64,000 nucleotides of DNA from CAIYQJ01 sp963717255 (GTDB taxonomy: Bacteria > Chloroflexota > Limnocylindria > Limnocylindrales > CSP1-4), in contig CAVQVT010000003.1 of the NCBI GenBank assembly GCA_963717255.1, positions 124,001-188,000 of the forward strand, given 5' to 3'. The notes under the pieces were generated by a model. That model was not told the origin of the DNA. It worked only from the letters and a program-made list of their open reading frames with translations, and ran no database searches. Positions within the stretch are counted from its first letter, which is position 1; the number at the start of each line of letters is the position of its first letter. The translations under genes were made by a program, and so were the position numbers. Of the stretch, positions 35,876 to 44,315 are shown one piece after another.

Positions 35876-36033
35876 CCCCCGCATATCAGCCGGGGGACTG
35901 CGAGATCGGTCGCCAGGGTGGTGCCTCGGCCGATCCACGCTCGCACCCGCCCGGGGACGCCCACCGCGCAGTCTCCGGGCTGATCGCCGGTGGACGCCGG
36001 TCTTCCTGCAGTCCCCCGGTTGATACGCGGGGG
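35876..36033. repeat. REPIN/MITE-like element with 26-bp hairpin-forming inverted ends
   Basis: Left arm 35876-35901 and right arm 36008-36033 are inverted copies identical at 24 of 26 positions. Each arm is itself a hairpin: CCCCCG, nine-base loop, CGGGGG, then ACTGC. Paired hairpins in inverted orientation are how REP doublets (REPINs/BIMEs) and the ends of IS200/IS605-like elements look. The 106-base interior has no ORF. It lies just after the LCP gene and touches the vestigial LCP tail. The stretch 35815-36126 contains nothing else. Confidence 0.6.
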
Positions 36034-36035
36034 AT

Positions 36036-36128
36036 GCCGACGGCCTCCTCAGCGCGACCGGCGCGAAGCCGACCGTTCGGCCGCCCGCGAGCCCGGCGCC
36101 GACGCCGGGTCGCCCGGACCGTCCTCTC
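36036..36128 (+). pseudogene. Vestigial copy of the LCP C-terminal tail
   Basis: Immediately after the right arm, the plus strand reads ADGLLSATGAKPTVRPPASP, then a Pro/Ala stretch. The real LCP protein has ADGLFSATGTKPVGWPPPAKP at 35689-35750. The similarity is strong at DNA level for the first 35 bases and then fades to Pro-rich codons. There is no start and no in-frame stop, so this is a remnant of a second LCP gene or of a duplication. Confidence 0.5.
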
Positions 36129-36780
36129 AGTAGCCCCTCGCCGCCAGGACGCGGGCCATCCGCCGCGCGGCGCGCGCGCGGTGCGAGACGGCGTTCTTCT
36201 CCGCTGCGGACCACTCGCCCAGCGTCCGCCCGCCGGGCGGCTCCGGCACGGGCTCGAAGATCGGGTCGTACCCGAAGCCGCCGTCGCCGCGCGGCCCGAA
36301 GCCGATGCGGCCCTCGAGCGTCCCGCGCGTGCGGACGACCGGGATCCCGCCGCGCGGCCCCGCCGTCCGCGGGTCCGCGAAGGCGAGGACACAGCGGTAG
36401 CGCGCGCCGCGTGCGGCCGGCGGCAGGCCGGCGAGCGCGCCGAGCAGCTTCAGGTTGTTCTGCTCGTCGGTCGCGTCGTCTCCGGCGTATCGCCGGGTCC
36501 GGACGCCCGGGCCACCGTCCAGCGCGTCCACCTCGATCCCCGAGTCGTCGGCGAGCGTCGGCAGGCCGGTGGCACGGGCGTAGAAGCGGGCCTTGATCGC
36601 CGCGTTCGCCGCGAAGGTGGCGCCGTCCTCCACGGGCTCCCCGGTGGCAGCGGCCGCAGGGACGTCGGCGAGGGAGACGAGCTGGGCATGCGACAGGTGG
36701 AGCAGCTCGGTCAGCTCGCGGAGCTTGTGCGCCGAGCCGGTCGCGACGAGGAGGACGGGGCGGTCGTCGAGCCGCGTCAC
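36127..36780 (-). CDS. rdgB: Non-canonical purine NTP pyrophosphatase (RdgB/HAM1)
   Basis: A 217-residue HAM1-family enzyme that hydrolyses dITP, ITP and XTP to monophosphates, keeping deaminated purines out of DNA and RNA. Motifs: VATGSAHKLREL (substrate loop), DGATFAANAAIKARFYA, LADDSGIEVDALDGGPG (metal Asp residues), RTRGTLEGRIG and GFGYDPIFEP. The length matches the family. The GTG at 36780 overlaps the rph stop by GTGA. Last gene of the ppiC-mazG-rph-rdgB run; mazG and rdgB both clean the nucleotide pool. Confidence 0.95.
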   Translation of the reverse strand: MTRLDDRPVLLVATGSAHKLRELTELLHLSHAQLVSLADVPAAAATGEPVEDGATFAANAAIKARFYARATGLPTLADDSGIEVDALDGGPGVRTRRYAGDDATDEQNNLKLLGALAGLPPAARGARYRCVLAFADPRTAGPRGGIPVVRTRGTLEGRIGFGPRGDGGFGYDPIFEPVPEPPGGRTLGEWSAAEKNAVSHRARAARRMARVLAARGY

Positions 36781-37514
36781 TTCTCGACGGTGGCGATCGC
36801 CCGGGCCTGCGCCTCGAAGAGCTGCGCCAGGCCCGCGTCGGCGAGGTCGAGGAGGGCATCCACGCCGTCCCGGCCGAAGGGCGCCCCCTCAGCGGTGCCC
36901 TGCACCTCCACGTACGTCCCCGCGTCGGTGCCGACGACGTTGAAGTCCACGTCCGCGTGCGAGTCCTCGGCGTAGTCGAGGTCGAGCACGGGTCGCCCAT
37001 CAACGATCCCCACGCTCACCGCGGCCACGTGCCCGCGGAGGTGCCTCTCCATCCCGTACCGGGTGAGCGCCACCGCGAGGGCGATGTACCCGCCGGTGAT
37101 CGACGCCGTCCGCGTCCCACCATCGGCCTGGAGGACGTCGCAGTCCACCGTCACCGTCCGCTCTCCGAGTTTCGAGAGATCCACGACGCCGCGGAGCGAC
37201 CGCCCGACGAGGCGCTGGATCTCGTGCGTCCGCCCGCCGATCCGCCCGACCGCCGCCTCGCGAGGGGTCCGGTCGGCCGTGGCGCGCGGCAGCATGCTGT
37301 ACTCGGCGGTGACCCAGCCCGTCCCCTTGCCCCGCAGGTGGGGCGGGACGCGGTCCTCGATCGTCGCGGCGCAAAGGACGTGGGTGCCGCCGAGGCGGAT
37401 GAGGCAGGAGCCCTCGGCCCACTTCTGGAGGCCGAGCTCGACGGTCACCGGGCGGAGCTCCCCCGGAAGCCGCCCATCGCCGCGGTGGAGCGGCGCATTC
37501 CCGATCGACATCAT
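36777..37514 (-). CDS. rph: Ribonuclease PH
   Basis: A 245-residue phosphorolytic 3'-5' exoribonuclease that trims tRNA precursors. Clear motifs: ELRPVTVELGLQKWAEGS, GTHVLCAATIEDRVPPHLRGKGTGWVTAEYSMLP (in parts), RTHEIQRLVGRSLRGVVDL (phosphate site), TVTVDCDVLQADGGTRTASI and LDLDYAEDSHADVDFNVV. It is full length, with an ATGATG start; the TGA of mazG overlaps the first ATG (ATGA at 37514-37511). Its stop overlaps the rdgB GTG. One transcript with mazG and rdgB is very likely. Confidence 0.95.
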   Translation of the reverse strand: MMSIGNAPLHRGDGRLPGELRPVTVELGLQKWAEGSCLIRLGGTHVLCAATIEDRVPPHLRGKGTGWVTAEYSMLPRATADRTPREAAVGRIGGRTHEIQRLVGRSLRGVVDLSKLGERTVTVDCDVLQADGGTRTASITGGYIALAVALTRYGMERHLRGHVAAVSVGIVDGRPVLDLDYAEDSHADVDFNVVGTDAGTYVEVQGTAEGAPFGRDGVDALLDLADAGLAQLFEAQARAIATVEK

Positions 37515-38818
37515 CCCTCCTGCGCCGCGTCCGCGGCATCTTCCGTGCCGGCGACCCCGGCCGGCGGCGATACGGGCGGCGCCGGCTGGGCGGCCCGCGC
37601 CGCGTCCGCGGCCTGCGCGGCGGCCCGCGCCGCATCGGCGGCCCCGGCGGCCTTCGCCGCGTCCCACAGCTCGTCGAGTTCCTCGAACGATAGCTCGCGC
37701 AGTGCCACGCCCCGCGCGGCGGCCGCGCGCTCGACGTGCCCGAAGCGACGCCGGAACTTGTCGTTCGCCGCGCGGAGGGCACCCTCGGCCTCGACGCCGT
37801 GGCGCCGCGCGAGGTTCACCGCGACCATGAGCACGTCCCCCATCTCGTCCGCGCGCTCGGCCGCCGTCGTGGCCGCACGGAGCTCGGCGAGCTCTTCGAG
37901 CAGCTTCTCGACGATCGGCTCGATCGCCGGCCAGTCGTACCCGAGGTTCGCGGCCCGGTCCTGCATCTCCTGGCTCGCCGCGAGCGCCGGCATCGACCGG
38001 CTGATCCCGTCGAGGGCGCCCTGCGGCTCCTCGACCTCGGCCGGGTCGTCGCGCCCCGCCGCGGCGGCCTCGCGCGCGGCCTGCTCGGCCGCCGCGGCTC
38101 GCTCGCCTGCCTTGATGCGCTCCCACTGGCGGTTGACGTCGGATGCGGTCCGCGCCTCGGCGTCGCCGAAGACGTGGGGGTGGCGACGGACGATCTTCTC
38201 CGCGATGGCGGCCTGGACGTCCGTCAGGTCGAAGACGCCGGCCTCCGCGGCGAGCTGTGCGTGGAGGACGATCTGCAGGAGCAGGTCACCGAGCTCCCCG
38301 GCGAGGTCGGGCGAGGCGGCGTCCGTGTCGAGCGCGTCGTAGACCTCGTACGCCTCCTCGAGGAGGTGCTTGCGCAGGGTCCGGTGCGTCTGCTCGCGGT
38401 CCCACGGGCAGCCGTCCGGCCGACGCAGCCGGTCCGAGATCCAGGGCATGGCCCACGGGCCCGCGACGGCCTCGACACGGGGAAGCGGCGCCAGGTACAC
38501 CGGTCCGGCGAGGTGCTCGTCCGTGAGCTCGCCGACGGTCGTCTCCCCCGGCCGCCCGATGAGCCCGACCGGATGATCGGCCGGGTACAGGCGCCGGAGG
38601 ACCTCCGTCGCCGCGACCGACCGGCCGCGGTGGCGGCCCGGGAGCGGCTCGACGGCGACGTCGGGTCGCGACCGCAGCACGGCCGCCGGCACCGCGACCA
38701 GCGGACGCCAGGCATCCACGGGCATGGCGGAGATCCGCTCGACCGCGGCCACCTGCAGCCCGTCCGCCGGATCGAGACCCCAGCGGATCCGCGCCTCGGC
38801 GATGAGGGCGTCAAGCAT
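37511..38818 (-). CDS. mazG: MazG-type nucleotide pyrophosphohydrolase with degenerate N-terminal domain
   Basis: A 435-residue protein. The first about 110 residues are poorly conserved, perhaps a reduced YabN-like tetrapyrrole-methylase domain. The first MazG domain (about 115-235) has WDREQTHRTLRKHLLEEAYEVYDAL, LAGELGDLLLQIVLHA and VVRRHPHVFGD-like RRHPHVFGDAEA. The second (about 285-360) has LGYDWPAIEPIVEKLLEELAEL, DEMGDVLMVAVNLARR and FRRRFGHVE. The EExxE and ExxD metal sites are present in both. It hydrolyses (d)NTPs to monophosphates. The Ala-rich C-terminal tail is unconserved. It starts 17 bases after ppiC ends. Confidence 0.93.
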   Translation of the reverse strand: MLDALIAEARIRWGLDPADGLQVAAVERISAMPVDAWRPLVAVPAAVLRSRPDVAVEPLPGRHRGRSVAATEVLRRLYPADHPVGLIGRPGETTVGELTDEHLAGPVYLAPLPRVEAVAGPWAMPWISDRLRRPDGCPWDREQTHRTLRKHLLEEAYEVYDALDTDAASPDLAGELGDLLLQIVLHAQLAAEAGVFDLTDVQAAIAEKIVRRHPHVFGDAEARTASDVNRQWERIKAGERAAAAEQAAREAAAAGRDDPAEVEEPQGALDGISRSMPALAASQEMQDRAANLGYDWPAIEPIVEKLLEELAELRAATTAAERADEMGDVLMVAVNLARRHGVEAEGALRAANDKFRRRFGHVERAAAARGVALRELSFEELDELWDAAKAAGAADAARAAAQAADAARAAQPAPPVSPPAGVAGTEDAADAAQEG

Positions 38819-38835
38819 CCCGCGCCCTCACCGGC

Positions 38836-40562
38836 TCAGGACTGCGGCGTCCCGAGGACCTGGAGCGGCGTCGCGAACTGCTCGATCTTCGCCTCGGCGC
38901 GCACCGGTGTGTACCACCGGTCGAACCCGCCGCCGCGGATGAGGGAGGCCTGGTCGGCATCCGGCAGCCGCGTGGTCTCCTGGTCGATCTTGAAGATGTA
39001 GTACCCGTCCTGGGCGTTGAGGACCTCGGAGACGCCCCCGGCCGGCGCCGAGAAGATCGCGGTCTCCCTCTCTGCGGGGAGCTGGAGCCTGGCGACCCAG
39101 CCGAGCTCGCCGCCGGTGGAGGCGTCCTCGGCGTCCGAGTATTTCTTCGCGAGCTCGCCGAAGTCCACGCCCGGGGCCATGGCCTCCACGCGGATCGTCT
39201 CGATGAGCTGGTCGGGCGGCGGTCGCCGGCCGACGTACTGGATGATGTGCCAGCCGAAGTCCGTCTTGACCGGCGCGATGAGGTCGTCGGCCTTCAGGCC
39301 GGGCGCGAAGATCGCGTCGCCGAACTCCGTGACGACCGAGTCCTGGGTCAGCCACGGCAGCAGCCCGCCCTCGGCGGCCGACCCGCTGTCGTTGCTGCTC
39401 TGCTTCGCCGCGTCCTCGAAGGTGACCTTGCCGGCCTTGATGTCCTCGTAGATGCGCTGCGCGTCGTCCTTCGCCTTCGTCCACGCAGGATCCGTCTCGG
39501 CCACCTCGGAGGCCTTCGAGTCGGATCGCCGTCGGGCGAGAGGAGGATGTGGCGGGCGCGGACCTCGTCGCCGGTGCCCTGAGCGCTGTTCAGCTTGATC
39601 TCGCTGACGAGCCGCTGGACGGACGGCTGGTCGACGGCCGCCGAGACCACCGAGTCGGTGAGCTTCTTCTCGACCAGCTCGTACCCGAGGAGGGTCCTGT
39701 AGATCCCCTGGTCCGCGCCGGCGTCCGAGACCCTCTTCGAGAAGTCCGGGTCCACCTTCGCGGGCTCGATCTCCGTGATCCGGCCGATGTCGAACCTGCC
39801 GTCCGTCGTCTCGATCACGTCGGAGACCCCGTTGGCCGGGAGCGTGAAGATCGCCTCGATCGTCCTGGTGTCCGCCGCGGCGGAGTCGGCCGTGATCCAG
39901 CCGATGGACCCGTCGACCGACGCGCCCGTCCCGCTCGCCTTGGCGACCTCCTCCCACGACTTCCCGGCATCGAGCTGGGCCTTGATGTCCTCGGCCTTCT
40001 GGCGTGCGAGGTCGATCTCCGCCTGGGTCGACTCGGTCGCGCCCTCGCTGATGCCCGGGGAGACGGAGATCAGGTACGCGTTCCGGGCCTCCGGCTGCGT
40101 CGCCTCGGCCGTCCAGGCCGCGTCGATCTCCTGCGGGGTGACGGTGACGCCCTTCTCCTTCGCGAGGTCGGTCTGCACGATCCCGTCGATGATCTTGGTG
40201 TTCGTGGCGTCGTCCACGTTCTCGCGCCGCGTCCCGATCTCCGTGATCTGCTGGTCGCCGTCGGTGGCCGTCAGGCGACCCGCCGCGACGAGGGCGCGGA
40301 CGTTCGCCTCCTCCTGGTCGAGCCGGAAGCGCTCGACGGCGTTCGCCTGGCGGTAGAAGTCGCGGCTGACGCTCTGGCCGTTCACCGAGAGCATCGCGGC
40401 CATGTGGTCGTCGTACCAGACCTTCCCCACGGCGGCGAGCAGCATGAGCAGCGCGAAGCCGATGGCGACGCCGAAACCGAGGGTCATGAGGAGGTTGCGG
40501 CGCTCGCCGGCCTCGAGCCGGTCCTTCCGCGGACGCGTGACGGGTTTCGCTCGGGAGGTCAT
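38836..40562 (-). CDS. Membrane-anchored foldase with parvulin (PpiC) domains (frameshifted)
   Basis: About 575 residues with one missing base restored near 39521-39525. A basic N-terminus and one membrane helix (about 27-47) anchor an external chaperone. A SurA-N-like helical region follows. A degenerate parvulin-like unit (GSIGWITAD...IETTDGRFDIGRI) precedes the clear parvulin domain (VRARHILLSPDGD...GGLLPWLTQDSV...FGWHIIQYVG). A third partial unit (GGELGWVAR...AQDGYYIFKI) closes the protein. PrsA/SurA-like proteins fold secreted proteins by prolyl isomerisation, fitting the many exported proteins here. AAGGA precedes the ATG at 40562. A TACCAT box lies about 65 bases upstream. Confidence 0.88.
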
Positions 40563-40716
40563 GGGGTGGATCGGTCCTTCTTGCTCGTGCAGGCGCCCGG
40601 CCGCGTGGGCCGGGCGGACCGGCACATGGTAACGGAGAACGAGCGACGACCTCGCGCGCGCTCGCGTGCACGGGCGGACGTGGGTGGGTGACGCTCCCGC
40701 GTGGGACGGCGGACGG

Positions 40717-42024
40717 TCAGTCCCGGTTCCATCCCGCGCCCAGGCGCAGGACGCCGCGCGATCGGAGGACCCGACCCTGAGAGCTGTTCGTGGTGTCCAC
40801 CACCAGGGCGGCGTCGCGGTAGACGGCGTCCCAGTCGATCGAGCGGTGCGCGGTGACCACCACGACCACGTCCGAGGTCGCGAGCACCGCCACGAGCGGC
40901 ACCGACGCGTGCGCGGTCCCGTCGGCATCCGTGAACATCGGGACGTGCGGGTCGTGGTACGCGACCACCGCCCCCCGTGCGACGAGCCCGGAGAGGATCG
41001 GCGCCGCCGGGGAGTTGCGAGGGTCCCGGACGTCCGGCTTGAACGCGACGCCCAGGACGCCCACCCGGGAGCCCTTCACCGACCGGCCCCGATCGTTGAG
41101 CGCGTCCGCGACGAGATCCACGACGTGGCGCGGCATCGCGAAGTTGATGTCGCCGGCGATCTCCACGAACCGGTCCACGAAGCCGAACTGCCGCGCCCGC
41201 CACGCGAGGTAGTACGGGTCGACGGGGATGCAGTGGCCGCCGACGCCGGGGCCCGGCCGGAACGGCATGAACCCGAACGGCTTCGTGGCCGCCGCGTCCA
41301 CGACCTCCCAGACGTCCAGCCCCATCCGCTCACACAGGAGAGCGAGCTGGTTCACCAGGGCGATGTTCACGTTCCGGAAGACATTCTCCAGGAGCTTCGC
41401 GAGCTCGGCGGCGTCCGGAGAGGAGAGCTCGATGACGCGGGAGTTGATCCGTCGCAGGAGATCGGCGGCGCGGGCCGTCCCCTGCTCCCCCACCGCCCCG
41501 ACGAGGCGCGGCACGTCGCGCGAGGCCGACGCGGGGTCGCCCGGGTTCACCCGCTCCGGTGCGAAGGCGAGATCGAAGTCCGAGCCGGCGACGAGCCCGG
41601 AACGCTCCAGCTCTGCCCGGAACGGGCCCGCCGTCGTGCCGGGGAAGGTGGTGCTCTGGAGCACCACCAGCTGGCCCGGACGCAGGCTGTCGCGGACGAG
41701 GGCGGCCGCGGAGAGGACCGGGCCGAGGTCGGGATCCTTCGCGTCGTCGATCGGCGTGGGGACGCAGACGAAGACGGCGTGGGCGGCGGCGAGGTCCGGG
41801 CCGGAGTCGTCCGTCCCCACGATCCGGAGCGAGCCGGCGAGTGCGGCCCCGAGCCGGTCGTCGGGGATGTCGTCGATAGGAGAGCGCCCGGCCGACAGGT
41901 CGGCGACCCGGGCGGCGGAGGCGTCGATCCCGACGACCTCGCAGCCGGCCTCGGCGAACGCGAGCGCGAGCGGCAGGCCGACGTAGCCGAGCCCCACGAT
42001 CACGACGCGCGTGTCCTCGCTCAT
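40717..42024 (-). CDS. Nucleotide-sugar 6-dehydrogenase (WecC/WbpO-like)
   Basis: A 435-residue UDP-sugar dehydrogenase. NAD loop IVGLGYVGLPLALAFA (about 8-22), substrate segments ERVNPGD, a Lys/Asn-rich central helix (LAKLLENVFRNVNIALVNQLALL) and the catalytic Cys in GVGGHCIPVDPYYL. The GHCIPVDPYYL form is typical of UDP-ManNAc/UDP-GalNAc/UDP-GlcNAc dehydrogenases rather than UDP-Glc ones. It supplies an acidic sugar (uronate) for the polysaccharide made by this locus. GGGAGGG lies 4 bases before the ATG at 42024. It differs from the second dehydrogenase at 51412, so two acidic sugars may be made. Confidence 0.9.
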   Translation of the reverse strand: MSEDTRVVIVGLGYVGLPLALAFAEAGCEVVGIDASAARVADLSAGRSPIDDIPDDRLGAALAGSLRIVGTDDSGPDLAAAHAVFVCVPTPIDDAKDPDLGPVLSAAALVRDSLRPGQLVVLQSTTFPGTTAGPFRAELERSGLVAGSDFDLAFAPERVNPGDPASASRDVPRLVGAVGEQGTARAADLLRRINSRVIELSSPDAAELAKLLENVFRNVNIALVNQLALLCERMGLDVWEVVDAAATKPFGFMPFRPGPGVGGHCIPVDPYYLAWRARQFGFVDRFVEIAGDINFAMPRHVVDLVADALNDRGRSVKGSRVGVLGVAFKPDVRDPRNSPAAPILSGLVARGAVVAYHDPHVPMFTDADGTAHASVPLVAVLATSDVVVVVTAHRSIDWDAVYRDAALVVDTTNSSQGRVLRSRGVLRLGAGWNRD

Positions 42025-42148
42025 CGTCCCTCCCTGCTCGGCGGCCGGTCGGCCGACCGGCTGAGGATAGCCCGCCGGTCGCTCGCCGGCGCGCGGCGGC
42101 CCCGTCGGCGGGTGCGGAGGTCCCGTGGTCGCGCGCGGCTCGCCGGGC

Positions 42149-43375
42149 TCACCTGTCGTGAGCGAGGCGGTCAACGAGCGCCACGTACCGTGCGCCTTCT
42201 CGGTCCCAGCCAAGCTCCGTGACGCGGGCGCCGGTCCGCGCGACCCGCGCCTCACGTTCGAGGGGGTCGTCCACGATGCGGGCGACCACGCGCGCGAGAT
42301 CAGCCGGGTCGCCCGGCTCGTACGTCGCGACCGTGTCCGCGGCGAAGTACCTCTCGACGGTGGGCAGGCGCGAGGCGACGACCGGCTTCCCCATCGCCGC
42401 GTACTCGAAGAGCTTCGTGGAGAGGCTGAGATCCGTGAACGGATCGCGCCGGGTGGGCGCCAGGCCGATGTCGGCCGCCGCGATGGCCGCGGGGACCTCC
42501 TCGAGCGGGATCCGGCCGTGGAGGACGGCACGGTCCGCGATCCCCAGCTCCGCTGCGAGGGCGGCGAGGCGCGGCGCGTCGTCGCCGCGGCCGTAGACGT
42601 CCAGGGCCACGTCCAGGTCGGGGCGGTCGCCGGCCAGGAGCTCGACGGCGCGGAGGACCGTCTCGAGCTCGTACATCGGCGTCACCGCGCCGGTGTAGAC
42701 GAGCCGGAGCCGGCCATCGGCACGCAGTGGGCGGGCCGGGAACGCGGCCGGGTCGAAGAGTGCGAGCGACGGCGCGTTCAGGACGACCGTGAGCTTCTCG
42801 GGGCGGAGCCCCAGGTCCAGCAGCCGGTCGCCGAGCGCGTCGTTCACGGTCAGGACCGCGTCCGCCGCGAGCGTCGCCAGCGTCTCCTGCGCGCGGAGGA
42901 GGGCGTGCGGGAGCCGGCCCGCCGATCCGGGGAAGCGGCTCTTGAAGAACTCGGGCATCGCCTCGTGGAGGTCGAGCACGAGCGGGACGCCGACGAGCCG
43001 CATCGGGAGCCCGGCGAAGACGAGGAAGTCCGGGAGCGTGTGGACCTGCACGAGCGCGTACCGGCGCCGGCGGTGCGCGGCGGTCGCGGCGAACATGGCC
43101 CGAAGGAAGAACGAGACGTACTCGACGACATAGGTACCGATCCCGGCACCCTGGTGGCGGCGGACCGGCAGGCGCGTCACGCGGACGCCGGCGACCGTCC
43201 CGGTGGGCTCGTCGCCGGGCCGCCGGAGCGCGACCACGTCCACGGGTCGGCCGCTCTCCACGAGGGCCTCGGCCTCGCGGCGGACCCGCGCGTCCTCCTC
43301 GTAGTAGGCGTGGACGATCATGCAGACCGGCCGGCGGGCGCGCGGGGTCCGGGCGGGCTCGGGTCGGGGGGTCAC
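42149..43375 (-). CDS. GT4-like glycosyltransferase
   Basis: A 408-residue cytoplasmic glycosyltransferase with GT-B layout. N-terminal CMIVHAYYEEDARVRREAEAL binds acceptor. VLDLHEAMPEFFKSRFPG and AVLTVNDALGDRL form the middle. C-terminal LRLVYTGAVTPMYELETVLRAV, ADIGLAPTRRDPFTDLSLSTKLFEYAAMGKPVVAS provide the donor site, with the EX7E-like pattern around FEYAAMGKP. It transfers an activated sugar to a growing lipid-linked glycan. The GTG at 43375 follows a TACCAT -10 box by 6 bases; the similarity starts at about residue 18 (MIVHAYY), so a later ATG at 43321 is possible. Divergent from the ABC exporter. Confidence 0.88.
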   Translation of the reverse strand: MTPRPEPARTPRARRPVCMIVHAYYEEDARVRREAEALVESGRPVDVVALRRPGDEPTGTVAGVRVTRLPVRRHQGAGIGTYVVEYVSFFLRAMFAATAAHRRRRYALVQVHTLPDFLVFAGLPMRLVGVPLVLDLHEAMPEFFKSRFPGSAGRLPHALLRAQETLATLAADAVLTVNDALGDRLLDLGLRPEKLTVVLNAPSLALFDPAAFPARPLRADGRLRLVYTGAVTPMYELETVLRAVELLAGDRPDLDVALDVYGRGDDAPRLAALAAELGIADRAVLHGRIPLEEVPAAIAAADIGLAPTRRDPFTDLSLSTKLFEYAAMGKPVVASRLPTVERYFAADTVATYEPGDPADLARVVARIVDDPLEREARVARTGARVTELGWDREGARYVALVDRLAHDR

Positions 43376-43381
43376 GCGGCC

Positions 43382-43387
43382 ATGGTA
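43382..43387 (-). promoter_or_regulatory. -10 box of a probable leaderless transcript (glycosyltransferase)
   Basis: TACCAT on the minus strand, 6 bases before the GTG at 43375, no Shine-Dalgarno. The divergent exporter gene has TACCGT at 43416-43421, 11 bases before its ATG at 43433, so the 57-base gap carries both promoters. Confidence 0.45.
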
Positions 43388-43432
43388 GCCCGAGGCTCCG
43401 CCGCCGGTGCCGTGCTACCGTACCCAGCGCCC

Positions 43433-44314
43433 ATGGCTTCACTTCCGAAGGCCTCCCCGAAGGCCCCCACACCCGCCTACCGGAGCACCTCCGAGCGCCC
43501 GTCCACCGTCGGCCTCGTCACCGAGGGATTCCGCGAGATCGCGTCGCGCCGCCGCCTGATCCGCTACCTCGTGCAGGCGGACATGAAGAAGAAGGGCGCG
43601 AACACGGTCCTCGGCAACGTCTGGTGGATCCTCGACCCGCTCATGCTGATGATCGTGTACGTGGTGCTCGTCTCGGTCATCGCGCAGCGCCCGCAGCCCG
43701 ACTACCCGCTCTTCATCTTCTCGGCGATCCTGCCGTGGAAGTGGTTCACCTCCACGGTCAGCGACGCGGTCACCTCCGTGACCGGGCAGGAGCGGTTGAT
43801 CAAGCAGCTGCACTTCCCCAAGCTCGTCCTGCCGGTGGCCTCCACGTTCTCGGGGGTCGCCAGCTTCGTGTTCGGCCTGATCCCGCTCGGCCTGCTCCTC
43901 GTCATCTTCTACAGCGACCGGATCTCGCCGTACCTCCTCCTGATCCCCGTCGTGGCGTTCGTGCAGCTCGTGCTCTCGCTCGGGCTCGCGATCGCCGTCT
44001 CCGCGGTGAACGTCTTCTACCGCGACCTGGGGAACGCGATCCGGCACTTCCTGCGCCTCTGGTTCTACCTCTCGCCCGCGCTCTACTCGGCCTCGCAGAT
44101 CGAGAGCCTGGGCGTGAAGAACCCGACGATCTCGTTCCTCTTCGGCCTCAACCCGTTCACGATCCTGTTCGAGAGCTACCGGAACGTCATCTACAACGGC
44201 ACGCCGCCGATGTGGGGCCAGCTCCTCGCGCTGCTCGGCGTCTCGGTCGTGATCACGTGCTTCGCGACGTGGGGCTTCAAGCGGCTGGAGCCGGCCTTCG
44301 CGAAGGTGCTGTGA
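43433..44314 (+). CDS. Polysaccharide ABC exporter permease (Wzm/TagG-like)
   Basis: A 293-residue ABC-2 permease with a cytoplasmic N-terminal amphipathic stretch (RRLIRYLVQADMKKKG) and six hydrophobic helices between about 65 and 285. Family segments LGNVWWILDPLMLMIVYV, PLFIFSAILPWKWF, KQLHFPKLVLPVA, INVFYRDLGN-type VNVFYRDLGNAIR, and LFGLNPFTILFESYRNV are clear. It exports undecaprenyl-linked O-antigen or teichoic-acid-like polymers with the ATPase that starts one base after its stop. Divergent from the glycosyltransferase at 42149. Confidence 0.93.
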   Translation: MASLPKASPKAPTPAYRSTSERPSTVGLVTEGFREIASRRRLIRYLVQADMKKKGANTVLGNVWWILDPLMLMIVYVVLVSVIAQRPQPDYPLFIFSAILPWKWFTSTVSDAVTSVTGQERLIKQLHFPKLVLPVASTFSGVASFVFGLIPLGLLLVIFYSDRISPYLLLIPVVAFVQLVLSLGLAIAVSAVNVFYRDLGNAIRHFLRLWFYLSPALYSASQIESLGVKNPTISFLFGLNPFTILFESYRNVIYNGTPPMWGQLLALLGVSVVITCFATWGFKRLEPAFAKVL

Positions 44315-44315
44315 G

